From Castor canadensis (lineage: Eukaryota; Chordata; Mammalia; Rodentia; Castoridae): a stretch of DNA of 64,000 bases. Under the pieces are notes generated by a model. That model saw only the letters and a program-made list of their open reading frames with translations. It was not told where the DNA came from and made no database searches. The stretch covers positions 127,804,308 to 127,868,307 of the forward strand of contig NC_133397.1 in the NCBI RefSeq assembly GCF_047511655.1, in the 5' to 3' direction. Below, piece after piece: positions 44,602-56,066 of this stretch; position 1 is the stretch's first letter; each line of letters starts with the position of its first letter. The position numbers were made by a program, and so were the translations under genes.

Positions 44602-45522
44602 CTAAAACAAAACAGCACAATCATTTCAAAGGCAACAGAATAACAGCAGAGACGGCGGGCGGGCACACAAAACGCAGGACAGTGACCACGAACCACTGTC
44701 TTCATCCAGAACAGATCAGTTTGAATATAATTTGATTATATTCAAAAATACTTTCACAAAATTGCAGTGAGTTGCAAAGGTTGATACGGTGGGTTAAATG
44801 TCCCACTACAAACATGGAGATGATGGGTAAGTCATAAATGATTTTGTAATGCAAAGCAAAGTTTATATGGGAAGCAAGACATAGTGGTTTGTGAGAGGTG
44901 GCCCACTGGTGGCCTCGGAGGGGATTAGTAAAAGTTCTTGGGTTGGGAAGCTGGGAATTGAACCCACTGGAGCTGAGGGACAATGCAGGCTTTCATAGGG
45001 AACTGAACTAATGTTCCTATCAGCCCTAAGCCAGGAAACTGCCCTGCAAGTGCTGATGAGACACGGGTGGCCAGGACCGCTGGAGCTCTTAGGGTCTGGC
45101 CAAATGCAAAGCAAAGCCACCTCCCTGGGCCAGAGGACAGGGGTTGGTGGAGGGCTGGGGGAGGGGGGTTCCCACAGACTCACTTTACAGATCCAGGGAA
45201 ATGAGCAATGCAACACTCAGGAACTGGGCCCTGACAACAATCTGGAAGAAGGAGTTAAGAGAATGTGGAAGAACAGTGACCAGAAGGAAAAGAAACTGAA
45301 TACAAAATCTAGAAGTGAAAAGTACAAACCTTAGTTGGTGCAGGGTCAAGATTGTATCTACAGCTGACTTGTTTCCTCTATGTAAGCATTTTTGTCTTGC
45401 TATGTGGCTTCTGTAATTTTAGTTTTAATGAATATAAATCCCAACGGGGGTTGTGCACCTGCACGTGTGTAACTGGGACCTATTGACTGTTAAAAATATT
45501 TTGCTATTATAAATCACTATGC

Positions 45523-45741
45523 AATGAGCTGGCTGCCAGAGGCTCACGCCTATAATCCTAGCTACTCAAGAGGCAGAGATCAGGAGGATCACGGTTCAAA
45601 ACTACCCTGGGCAAATAGTTCAAGAGACCCTGTCCCGAAAAAACCCATCACAAAAAAAGGACTGGTGGAGTAGCTCAAGCGATCGAGTGCCTGCCTAACA
45701 AGCGTGAGGCCCTGAGTTCAAACCCCAGTACCACCAAAAAA
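45523..45741 (+). mobile_element. Composite SINE (B1-like + ID-like), full length
   Basis: Left half: ggctcacgcctataatccta, ggcaaatagttcaagagacc. Right half: tggagtagctcaagcgatcg, aggccctgagttcaaacccc, agtaccaccaaaaaa. A good reference copy of the family. Confidence 0.93.
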
Positions 45742-45787
45742 GTAACTATGCAATGGACATCTTACTTTCCTGATTTGGGATAACTTA

Positions 45788-45996
45788 TTTTTTTGGTGAG
45801 ACTGGGGTTTGAACTCAGGGATTTATCCTTGCAAAGCAGGCATTCCACCACTTGAGCCACACCACCAGTCGATTTTGCTTGAGTTATTTTTTGGTGATGA
45901 GGTTTCTCGAGCTATTTGCCCAGTTGAATCACAGTCCTCCTGATCTCAGCCTCCCAAGCAGCTAGGATTACAGGTGTGAGCCATCAGCACCTGGCA
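45788..45996 (-). mobile_element. Composite SINE, full length, opposite orientation
   Basis: actggggtttgaactcaggg, ccacttgagccacaccacca, ctcgagctatttgcccagtt, gctaggattacaggtgtgag. Faces the copy at 45523 with a spacer of about 46 bp. Confidence 0.93.
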
Positions 45997-46042
45997 TAAC
46001 TTCTTAAGCATGAATTTCCAGAAGAGGATTACTAAATTAAGA

Positions 46043-46064
46043 GTGTGTGTGTGTGTGTGTGTGT
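46043..46064. repeat. (TG)n microsatellite
   Basis: About 11 TG units. Confidence 0.9.
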
Positions 46065-46861
46065 TCACATGAGAAGATGTATGAAGTGATTTTTTTCAAA
46101 ATACTTCCCCATATGACTATGTGATCATTTCAAGGCCATCAGCTCTTGAATTCTGTGAAGATGCTACTTGTCCTGAGTTTGCATTAGAGAATTCATAACT
46201 GTCCCAGGAAGAAGACTCCCTGGAACACTACCTGCTTAGATCATTGTTGTTTCTTTTGACTTGGATAAAGAGTGAAAGCGTTTTATCCATGCCATGTACA
46301 CTTAACCCTTGTGCTCACCTCCTCAAAGTCATTAAAAGGAAACCAGTTTGGCGTCCACTGTGGTAATCCAGCCCCACTGCTGGAAGAGGAGACGGAGACA
46401 GAATGAACCAACCCAATCCATCCAGGGCAGCTAGAGAGAATGTTTTGTTCTTAAAAACAGCAGGCCACGGCCAGCTTCCTCACTCAGAGTTCAGTCAGGG
46501 TCAGATTAAGTCCCTACAAAAGCGCCTTACTGTTTCCACCAAGAGCTCTGGTGCCTGACTTGCACACAATACACGGGAAGCTTGCCTTGACACTCAAACC
46601 AGCCCTCATGTTACTCGCCTGTGTCCTCAACACCTCGAGGGTTGCAGAGGCCTGGTGACCGATTTGGTAAACCTCAGGACACACATGATGGGTGTGGGGT
46701 GGACGTGGGTGAAGAGGCCGCCTCACTCATTTATAGACCAAGATCAAGGGCATTTTGCTGGTGTCTGCTGGTGAGTCAGTGAGACACAGAACTTTGTTCT
46801 TTCTATTCCAACCTTCTGGATGTCACCCTACCAATTTTCACTAGGCCCAAATGCTGTTTAA

Positions 46862-47082
46862 AAGCATGGTGGTTAAGGGAAACAATAGGCTCTGCAGCCA
46901 GACTGTCGCTGGGTTCAAATCCCAGATCCAGCGCTGAGGCGTTACTGACCTTGGGCCCCTGATTTCATGTCTGTAAGCCTCACTTCCTGGGCTGTAAAGG
47001 GAGTTATAACACCTACCGCCAAGGACCGTTGAAGGATTAAAGAAGAACTTCCCTATAAAGCATCCAGCACAGCACCTGGCTG
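46862..47082 (+). mobile_element. MIR SINE, near full length
   Basis: agcatggtggttaaggg, gctgggttcaaatcccag, cttgggcccctgatttc, gttgaaggattaaag, cagcacagcacctggct: all MIR landmarks in order. Confidence 0.85.
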
Positions 47083-47980
47083 AGGAAATGGTGCTATCCG
47101 GGTGGCTATTATCTGGCTTACCGAGGCTGACCTCATTTACAGCTGGGAACACAGAGCAGCGCTTTGATCACCTGGGGAGGCGGGAAGGGTGGGAGGTTTC
47201 CTTACCCTCGGGTGCAATCCCTCACACCACAGACCAGGAAGGAGGTCTTGCCTCTCAGGCCCTGTCCCAGTGCCAGGCTGCCCCTCGTGTCTCCTCTTTT
47301 CATCCAGGCTCTGTCCCCAGCCTCTCTCCCTGTCACATCCATCCCCCTTCTTAAAGGAGGTCCTTAGTGTACTTCCTGAGTCATAAGCGGAGGGAGGGCG
47401 GGTTTTGTGGGGACTCCCTCTTCCTGAAGCCCATCTACTGTCTCAAAGTCAATATGGTCATCATCACCAGCAATAAAAGTAGATACCACTCCTTGGCTTG
47501 GGTAATTAAAGGTTAAAATGGCATTTTCTCACGTCTGCACTGACTGCACAGACTCCGGGTGTCCATAACCGTTGATCTCATCTTCAATGTCTCATGGCCC
47601 ACGGAAAGAGGGCCTTAAAACCACTGTGACGGGAATCACACATGCCTTCCTGCTGTGACGTCCCCAAAAGCAAGATTCAACCCCGAGTGCCTCAGAGAGA
47701 TCAAGAATTAATGTCTGGATGGATGTGGACAGGCAAGCACAGTCAAGACAGGGTGTGGAGCAACAGTTGTAGCCAGCATTCCTGGATTTGCACTCACTGT
47801 GAGTAGAAGGTGCTTCCTATGGGGCAGGTGGATGGATGGCAGATTCCCAGACTGTGCAGTGTGTGCTTGTGCCCAGGCTGACAGAGCTCAGGTCACCAGC
47901 CAAGATCATGTGCACAGCCTGTCTGTATGTGGAAAGGGCTGGCGGGCGTGTTGCTTATGAAAGTTAATCAGGACAGCCTA

Positions 47981-48259
47981 AGGTTTTTGGCAGCACTGGG
48001 ATTTGAACTCAGGGCTTCATGCTTGCTAGGCAGGTGCTCTACCACTCGAGCCACTCCACCAGCCTTTTTGTGTGTGTGTGTGTGTGATGGATTTTTTTTT
48101 CATTTTTCTTTTATTATTCATATGTGCATACTGTGATGGATGTTTTCAAGATAGGGTCTCAAAAACTGTTTGCCTGGGACTGACTTCAAACTACCATCCT
48201 CCTGGACTGTGCCTCCTGAGGAACTAGGGTGATGGGTGTGAGCCACTGGCACCTGGCTC
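47981..48259 (-). mobile_element. Composite SINE split by an L1 micro-insertion
   Basis: ID-like half (actgggatttgaactcaggg, gctctaccactcgagccact) at 47994-48064, a (TG)n run, then the 39-bp insertion, then the B1-like half (gatagggtctcaaaaactgt, ggtgtgagccactggcacct). Confidence 0.88.
48093..48131 (-). mobile_element. 39-bp L1 3'-end micro-insertion inside a SINE
   Basis: On the minus strand this reads gtatgcacatatgaataata plus an A-rich tail, matching the extreme 3' end of the L1 at about 51629-51660. It is flanked by tgtgatggat at 48083-48092 and 48132-48141, a target-site duplication. It splits a composite SINE. Confidence 0.8.
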
Positions 48260-49598
48260 CAAGGTTAATCTTTAAGCAAGAAAGCAAGAGGTTAGTGGCA
48301 CCCACTTCTAATTTATGACCGCACAAACTTCACTGAGCACAAATCTTTGATGTCACAACACAGTTGGGCATTTCGGTGTCTTGACACTGAAGCTATCAAA
48401 ATTCAGAATCCCAGGAAACATCCCAAGGACTCCACACTGGAGCATGGTGGCACCCCTGCATAAGCTCCGATTCTCAGCCCCTAGCTTTGGACTAAAGGTT
48501 CCCTCTCAGTCCAGACTGATCACATGTCAGCCTTCTGTGACTGTCCACCTGGGACTGCCACAAGCGAAGGTTTCAGCAACAAGGAGCAGACCCAGAAGCT
48601 GGGGTGAAAGGAGGAGGAGTGTGCTGGCAGACTTTGTAGATGAAGCCTTGGCACGGGTCCCCGTGCTGGCTGTCCCTGCAGGAAGGGAGGCAGTGGCAGT
48701 GGCCAGCAAGTGACAGAGGCATGTCCTATGTCCTGTGTCTGGTCCTGTCAGGCGCTGGTGGGCCAAGGGGAGGAGTGAGGTGAACCATGGGTCTGGAGGA
48801 GGCGTGAGCCCCACCTCGGTGGGAGGAGAGAGGGCAGCCACAGGAAGCTTTAGGAGGACTTGTCACCTCTGCTCTGTACTCCTGGAGGCTGCCCCAAAGC
48901 TCCCTGGGAGAGTCCAGGCCGACCCCCTCACCACAGAGCCATGGAGCCGGGCCCTCTGCGGAGAAAATCAACTCACTCAGTTTCTCCCATTGGCTTCTAA
49001 CAAGAGCTCCTGGCGTCAAGCAGGCCACGGTGTAGCAATAGCCAATGGGACAGCCCCCAATTTAGTCCTGAGCTGACCTGGAGGTCCCACAGGCCAGGCC
49101 TCAGTCCCCAAGAACCAGTCACGTCAGACAGCAACCATCAGCCCTGTCGTCTTAGTGGTGCTTCTGACCAGTGGGGCTGTCATCGCTAGAGCGCCTCACA
49201 AAGTTGGGGAGACACTTCCCGGTTTATTGTAAAGGATTTTACGAAGGCCACAGTTGAGGAGATGCAGAGGGCGAGGTATGGGAAAAGGGGTGAACCCTCC
49301 CTCTCTGCACCTCTGAACCCTGTCCTGTGGGCTTTTGTGGAGGACTTTGTTGCACAGGCACAACTGAGCACAGGCAGCAGGGTGTGGCCTCATGCTAACA
49401 GTCCTGGTGGGGAAACCTAGCAATGTCTACTGATCCGGGTTCTCCAGCCTTCCCACTTAAGGGCTGTGGGGCAAAGACCCCTTCCGAAGTGGGGGGCTCA
49501 TCGCCCACTGTCAGACAAAGTAGGGCAGAGAATTTAGCATTAGAGTTTCTGTGACCTGACTCAGGAAGAAAAAGGAGCAGATAAAAGGAGGGCAGGAG

Positions 49599-49630
49599 AA
49601 GGAGAGAGAGAAAGAAAGAGAGAGAGAGAT
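49599..49630. repeat. (GA)n-rich purine repeat
   Basis: gagagagagaaagaaagaga and similar, about 100 bp left of the L1 target-site duplication. Confidence 0.8.
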
Positions 49631-49731
49631 CACTTCCAGAGGCCTTCTTTGAAGGCCTAATGTGTCTCAACATCCCATCATGACTAAGGGAATGACAGAG
49701 GAGCAGTGAGTCAGGAACTGTGAGTGAAAAC

Positions 49732-49749
49732 TAAAAAACTGCCAATCAT
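49732..49749 (+). repeat. Left target-site duplication of the L1
   Basis: taaaaaactgccaatcat immediately before the L1; identical to 51677-51694. Confidence 0.93.
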
Positions 49750-51676
49750 GAGGAAGACTATAGAAAGTGGAGAGATCTCCCTTGCTCATGGATTGGTAGA
49801 ATCAACATAGTAAAAATGTCTATATTCCCAAAAGTAATCTACATGTTTAATGCAATTCCCATCAAAATTCCAATGACATTCATTAAAGAGATTGAAAAAT
49901 CTACCGTTAAATTTATATGGAAACACAAGAGGCCATGAATAGCCAAGGCAATACTCAGTCAAAAGAACAATGCAGGAGGTATCACAATACCTGACTTCAA
50001 ACTATATTACAAAGCAATAACAATAAAAACAGCATGGTACTGGCACAAAAACAGACATGAAGACCAGTGGAACAGAATAGAGGATCCAGATATGAAGCCA
50101 CACAACTATAACCAACTTGTCTTTGACAAAGGAGCTAAAAATATACGATGGAGAAAAAGCAGCCTCTTCAACAAAAACTTCTGGGAAAACTGGTTAGCAG
50201 TCTGCAAAAAACTGAAACTAGATCCATGTATATCATCCTATACCAAGATTAACTCAAAATGGATCAAGGATCTTAATATCAGACCCCAAACTCTAAAGTT
50301 GATACAGGAAAGAGTAGGAAATACTCTGGAGTTAGTAGGTATAGGCAAGAACTTTCTCAACGAAACCCCAGCAGCACAGCAACTAAGAGATAGCATAGAT
50401 AAATGGGACCTCATAAAACTAAAAAGCTTCTGTTCATCAAAAGAAATGGTCTCTAAACTGAAGAGAACACCCACAGAGTGGGAGAAAATATTTGCCAGCT
50501 ACACATCAGACAAAGGACTGATAACCAGAATATATATAGGGAACTTAAAAAACTAAACTCTCCCAAAATTAATGAACCAGTAAAGAAATGGGCAAGTGAA
50601 CTAAACAGAACTTTCTCAAAAGAAGAAATTCAAATGGCCAAAAACCACATGAAAAAATGCTCACCATCTCTAGCAATAAAGGAAATGCAAATTAAAACCA
50701 CACTAAGAGTCCACCTCACCCCTGTTAGAATAGCCATCATCAGCAACACCATGAACTACAGGTGTTGGCGAGGATGCGTGGGAAAAAGGAACCCTCTTAC
50801 ACTGCTGGTGGGAATGTAAACTAGTACAACCACTCTGGAAAACAATTTGGAGGCTACTTAAATAGCTAGACATTGATCTACCATTTGATCCAGCAATAGC
50901 ACTCTTGGGGATATACCCAAAAGACTGTTACTCCAGAGGCACCTGCACACCCATGTTTATTGCGGCACTATTCACAATAGCCAAGTTATGGAAACAGCCA
51001 AGATGCCCCACCACTGATGAATGGATTAAGAAAATGTGGTATCTATACACAATGGAATTTTATGCAGCCATGAAGAAGAACGAAATGTTATCATTTGCTG
51101 GTAAATGGATGGAATTGGAGAACATCATTCTGAGTGAGGTTAGCCTGGCCCAAAAGACCAAAAATCGTATGTTCTCCCTCATATGTGGACATTAGATCAA
51201 GGGCAAACACAACAAGGGGATTGGACTTTGAGCACATGATAAAAGCGAGAGCACACAAGGGAGGGGTGAGGATAGCTAGCATTTGTTGCCCTTAACGCAG
51301 AGAAACTAAGGCAGATACCTTAAAAGCAACTGAGGCCAATGGAAAAGGGGAACAGGAACTAGAGAAAAGGTTAGATCAAAAAGAATTAACCTAGAAGGTA
51401 ACACCCACGCACAGGAAATCAATGTGAGTCAACTCCCTGTATAGCTATCCTTATCTCAACCAGTAAAAACCCTTGTTTCTTCCTATTATTGCTTATACTC
51501 TCTCTTCAACAAAATTAGAAATAAGGGCAAAAGAGTTTCTGCTGGGTATTGAGGGGGGGGAGAGGGAGGGGGTGGGGTGGGTGGTAAGGGAGGGGGTGGG
51601 GGCAGGGGGGAGAAATGAACCAAGACTTGTATGCACATATGAATAATAAAACAATAAAAATAAATAAACAAATAAA
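49750..51676 (+). mobile_element. 5'-truncated LINE-1, 3' end of ORF2 plus 3' UTR and A-rich tail
   Basis: About 1.93 kb in + orientation. It carries the C-terminal part of ORF2, with typical L1 phrases such as [20 protein letters not shown] and [18 protein letters not shown], a G-rich 3' UTR tract (about 51550-51612) and an A-rich tail at 51640-51676. ORF2 is dead: in-frame stops at 49936-49938 and 50863-50865 and at least two frame changes (about 50520-50556 and about 50780). It is bounded by an 18-bp direct repeat, so it is a single retrotransposition event truncated at its 5' end. Confidence 0.95.
51549..51613 (+). repeat. G-rich tract in the L1 3' UTR
   Basis: Runs of three to nine G separated by one to three bases (for example gaggggggggg, gggtggggtggg). 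This is the polypurine 3' UTR signature of rodent L1 and could fold into G-quadruplexes. Confidence 0.8.
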
Positions 51677-51694
51677 TAAAAAACTGCCAATCAT
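51677..51694 (+). repeat. Right target-site duplication of the L1
   Basis: taaaaaactgccaatcat immediately after the L1 A-rich tail. The first A's may belong to the tail. Confidence 0.93.
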
Positions 51695-53595
51695 AATACC
51701 CAGCTCCCCAAAGCTCATTCCAACCCAAGCAGGGGGAGCCCCGGCCCCGTGGGCCGTGCTGCAGTCTGGTCAATGTGTTGTGACCACGTAGCACTGAGCA
51801 GCTGGTCCTGCTGGCAGTCACCAGCCAGGGCCCAGGCCCAGTGACAGAGCTCTGCCCTGGGAGACATCAGGGACTGGGAGCTGCACTCCTTTGGCTTCCT
51901 CCACCTGCCTTAGTGCACCCTGAAGGACATGTCCCTTCCTGGCCACACCCACAGAGCTACCTGGGCCCTTTTTGCATTTCTTCAGTCATTAGGTAGGTGT
52001 GGACTTGTGTGTTCAGACATTTGTCAAGGACACTGGGTGCCTGGTTCAAGTCCATTTCTGCCTGCACACAGTAACTCAGGTAATCCTCTAAGCAAACCCA
52101 ATCCAGGGAGGTAGCAAGAAAACAAAGCACAGAGCGGCCAGGTGGTGCCTCCCGGTCACATGCATGCGACTGACCTGGTGTCACTCTTACAGGAAGTGAA
52201 CCTCTGGCTCCTCAGCCCCATCTGCAGGAAGCATCTTGGCGCTTTCCTCCCAGAGCGCTCAAAACACGGAAAGCGGCTCTCTGAGAGCTGCCGCTAGAAA
52301 GAGCCAAGGGGGTAGCAGCGTGGTTTCCTGGAAAGGAGCCGGGTTCCAATCGTGCAGCCTCTGAAGACCTGTGAGGGGCCTTAATGGTACCTCTGTGGCA
52401 CCTGTCACCTGCAGGTGTCCTGCTTCTGGCCTGAAAAGGTGTCTAGCAGCTGTCAAGGTTGGTGCCAGGAATGCTTCCCACTGGCAGAGCTCTTGGTGTG
52501 CACCAGGCCCTCCTGGGAGCCTGTCATCCCTTCTCTGCTCTTCATCACAGCTCGGTGACATCATCACCACAGTCCCATTACCCCCACTGTACAGAAAGTG
52601 TCCAGGCGGATGAGAGATAAGTGCACTCTTAGGCAACAGGAAAGGCAGATCACCGCTTTAAACTACCTTGAGAATTCTCCAAGAAAGAGCAGCTTTTGCT
52701 CCTGTGTCAAAGCCAAAGCCAGCCCTCTGTCCTGACTCAGCTGAGCACATCTGTCTATCCCCCTCCAAACTGGAATGGTTTCTTCTTAGGGAGGCAGAAC
52801 CACGAACTCGAATTTCTGTTGACTCTTCAGACAGGCAAACAGGGTTTCCCTCCACCGTGGGGGGAAGGTATTTGCCAAAACTCACGCCACGAATAACCCT
52901 TTATTTCTGGGATGGCTTGCTAACACAGCTCTGATTCTTACTAACTCGGAATAAAGCAAGAGTGACTACAAGAATGGAAGGATGAATAAACAGACACCGG
53001 AATTCATGTTTTCCTGAGGGCTGAAAGAAACGCAGTGGAATCCGAGTCCAGATGCAACCGTATGCACGGGGTCCTCGAGGAGACAGGAACAACCCCAAAC
53101 CCGTTCCCCACCAGCTGTTTTTATCACAAACATGTCCCAGTGAGGCAGAGCTCACACAGCCTCTGGCCTTCCAGGGCCTGACAGTCCCCATCCAGATCCC
53201 CACAGGAATTCACCGTCACCAGGCTGCAGTGCCATGGTGGGTGGGGATGCCTGACAGGCCCCTGAGGGGTCTGGCCAGGTGTGGGACGGTGTGAAAAAGA
53301 CAAAGAGGGAAGAAAAGCACTCATCTCCTCCCTCAGAAAAAAAACACTGCTGACATCGCCTGGACGTCCCCAGCCTTCCTCTGCAAGCATGCATGGACAG
53401 AAGGAAGGTCGGATGGGCAGACCGGTGTACTCGGTGTTTTAAATACAAGCACAGATGTTAATTTGACTGGAGCAAGAGGAAATGAAACTAAACCAAAACG
53501 GAAGGAGAATTTGAATTTCTGACAATTGTAAAAAATCTTCTAAGACACTATGAAAAAATATTAAGAGGTTAGCATATTAATTTTCTCTTGAAAGC

Positions 53596-53782
53596 CTTTT
53601 TTTTGCAGTGGTGGGGATCAAACCCAGGGCCTTGTACATGCTAGACAAGTGCCCTGCCGCTGAGCTACGGCTCTGGCCCCTGGTTTTTTGAGACAGGGTC
53701 TCCCTGGGTAGCTCAGGCTTGAGATTCTCCTGCCTGGACCTCCTGAGTGCTGGGATTAAAGGCCTGCACCATCACACCCATC
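53596..53782 (-). mobile_element. Composite ID + B1 SINE, antisense
   Basis: ggggatcaaacccagggcct, gacaagtgccctgccgctga, then B1: gagacagggtctccctgggt, gagtgctgggattaaaggcc. The ID half is closer to standard rodent ID than in the other composites. Confidence 0.88.
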
Positions 53783-54487
53783 TTAACACCATTTTAAGTC
53801 TAGGCAGCGCTGATGATAAAGGATGAATCCCTCACATTTCTCCTCCCTCCTGATTTTAGTGACGCTCATTATCATCCTGACTTCGCTAAGGTTTGAACAC
53901 CTGGGCTCACACCTGAGCAGCCTTGATTCCTTACCAGCCGTGACCTCTGCCTGCCCCTCCCACACCGGTTCCGCCCCCAGACTGTCACACCGCCTGCAGG
54001 GCTCCCAAGTCCCTCTGCTTGCCGATGTCCCCCTGACCCGGTCCTGTCTGGAGGGCTGGCGGCTGAGAGATAAGTGAGATGATTCTGGCAAACCAAGAAA
54101 TAGCATCGCTTCCTAAAACCAGAATTCAGCTGATGGGCCTGTTTGTCCTTCAGGAGCCTGGGGGGACAGTGTGGGTCACCAAGTTAAGCTCAGAAAGACA
54201 AACTCGCTCACACGTGGAAGCCAGGCGCGTAACACAGCAACACGGAACAGAAAGCCACCCAGAGGCCACTTCGCAAAGCGCCTCATTTTACCCAAGAGGA
54301 GACAGCTCTCTCAGGTGTTCACAGCTAGTGCTCCATCGTGGACAAGCCCCTTCCTGCCCCAGACCCAGGAAACCCCGACCAAAACCCCAACCAAGCAGGA
54401 GCACGGTGCCGGACCTGTGCTGACCACCTCCAGCTGGTGGTGCTACAGACAGTGATGGGACCATGAGGGCACCACACTAATCTCTGA

Positions 54488-54560
54488 ATCTTTTTTTTTT
54501 AGTACTGGGATTTGAACTCAGGGCCTCACGTTTGCCGGGCAGGCGTTCTACTACTTGATC
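54488..54560 (-). mobile_element. ID-like SINE fragment
   Basis: T-run, gtactgggatttgaactcag, cacgtttgccgggcaggcgt. Confidence 0.8.
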
Positions 54561-54564
54561 CCCT

Positions 54565-54905
54565 CCTCCATTTCGGGGGCTGACCTCACTGATGGATAAC
54601 CGTGGATGAATTGTCACCTATTAGGAGGTGGGGCCTAGGCGGAGGAAGCAGGTCACTGGGGACAAGCCCTTAAAGGGCTACCCTGCCCCTCAGCCCCTTC
54701 CCCTGCCCTCCTGTTTGCCGGGAGGTGGCAGGTGAGCAGCATTGCCCCAACACTTGCTCACCATGATGTCCTGTTTCATCGTGCACAGGCTCAGAGGCCA
54801 CAGAGCCTGGTGTCCATGACCTGGGTCCTGGGAACTCTGAACCCAATATCCTTCCTCTTTAAAGTTGTTTTTCTCTGTGATAGAAAATTGACTAACACAG
54901 TGGAA
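54565..54905 (+). mobile_element. LTR-like old repeat
   Basis: gaggtggggcctaggcggag, caccatgatgtcctgtttca and gaaaattgactaacacagtg resemble the repeat at 28.2 kb. Immediately left of the antisense L1. Confidence 0.45.
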
Positions 54906-55420
54906 TCATACAGTCAGTATTCGTCCTTTTGCAACTGGCTTATTTAATCCCGCATGGCGGCCGTGAGGCAGGGCTCCTGTCTTTTTTAAGGCCGCATAAT
55001 ATTTCATTGGATGTAACACACTTCTTTGTCCATTCATCGGTCTACGGACACCGGTTGCTTCCACCTCTCCGCTGTGGTGGACATAAGTGTGCAAACAGAT
55101 CTCGGTGGTCCTGTTTTCAGGTCTTTTGGACAAGTATCAGAAGTGGGATTGCTGGGGGATAAGCTAGTTGTACTTTTCACTTTCTCTCCGAACTCCATAC
55201 TGTGTTCCGTGATGGCTACGCCTTTTCCACGCCCACCTACAGTGCGCAAGGCTTGCATTTCACACCCCCTCACACTTGATGCTTTCTGGTCTGTCGACAG
55301 CAGCAGTTCTGATGGGTGTGAGGTAGGGTCTCCCTAATGAGTAGTGACGTTGAAAATCTCTTCACGTGCTTGTCAGCCACGTGCGGGGCTTCTCGGGTGA
55401 AATATCAACTTCTTTAGCCT

Positions 55421-55540
55421 GTTTTTTAAAAAGAACTTGATACAGGGTCTCACCACCCAGCCCAGGCTGGCCTCACACTTGCAATCCCGCCTCCGCCTCC
55501 CAAGTACTAGGATTACAGGCGAGCGTCACACGCCTGGCTC
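55421..55540 (-). mobile_element. B1 SINE nested in the antisense L1
   Basis: acagggtctcaccacccagc, ccaggctggcctcacacttg, actaggattacaggcgagcg. Confidence 0.88.
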
Positions 55541-55867
55541 CTTTGCCCATTGTTTTAATTGGGTTATTTGGGGTTTTGTTGTTGAGATGCAGAGTTCCTG
55601 GTGCATTCCGGATATTAATCCCTTCCACATATCATGTGTGTTTTCCTTCCTTTCCTTAGCTTGGATTTTCACTCTGTGCCTTATTTCCTTTGGTGTGCAG
55701 AAGTTTTGAAGTTTGAAATAGTTCCATTTGTCTATTTTTGTACGTTTTGTTTTGTTGTTTTTGGTAACATGTCCCAGAAATCACTGCCAAATCCCAGGTC
55801 CCAGCATTTTCCCTCTACTTCCTTCTGGGAGTTTTAGGCCTTTTCTTTAGGTCTTTTACCCATCATG

Positions 55868-56066
55868 AGTTCTTTTTTTTTTTTTTTGAGGTGCTGGAGT
55901 TTGAGCTCAGGGCTTTCACATCAAGCCACTCCACCAGCCCTTTTTGTGAAGGGTTTTTCAAGATAGGGTCTCACAAACTATTTGCCCAGCAGGGTTTGAA
56001 CCTCTATGCTCCTGATCTCTGCCTCCTGAGTAGCTGGGATTACAGGCGTGAGCCACCAGTGCCTGG
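55868..56066 (-). mobile_element. Composite SINE nested in the antisense L1
   Basis: T-run, ctggagtttgagctcagggc, aagccactccaccagccctt, gatagggtctcacaaactat, gattacaggcgtgagccacc. The L1 phrase gagttc(a/t) appears on both sides (catgagttcttt / tgtgagttcatt), compatible with a target duplication. Confidence 0.9.

Noticed and set aside
45180-45260. Possible minus-strand exon bounded by ccttcttccag and gtaaagtg
   Set aside because: The encoded residues do not match SLC44A3 and no second support was found.
47385-47515. Minus-strand stretch of about 45 codons open and acidic (contains DDDHIDFETVDG)
   Set aside because: Looks protein-like, but it is short, has no clear splice signals or start, and an open run of this length is not rare. 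A blastx search would settle it.
50092-51195. Open frames of 154, 113 and 96 codons
   Set aside because: They are pieces of the dead L1 ORF2, not host genes.
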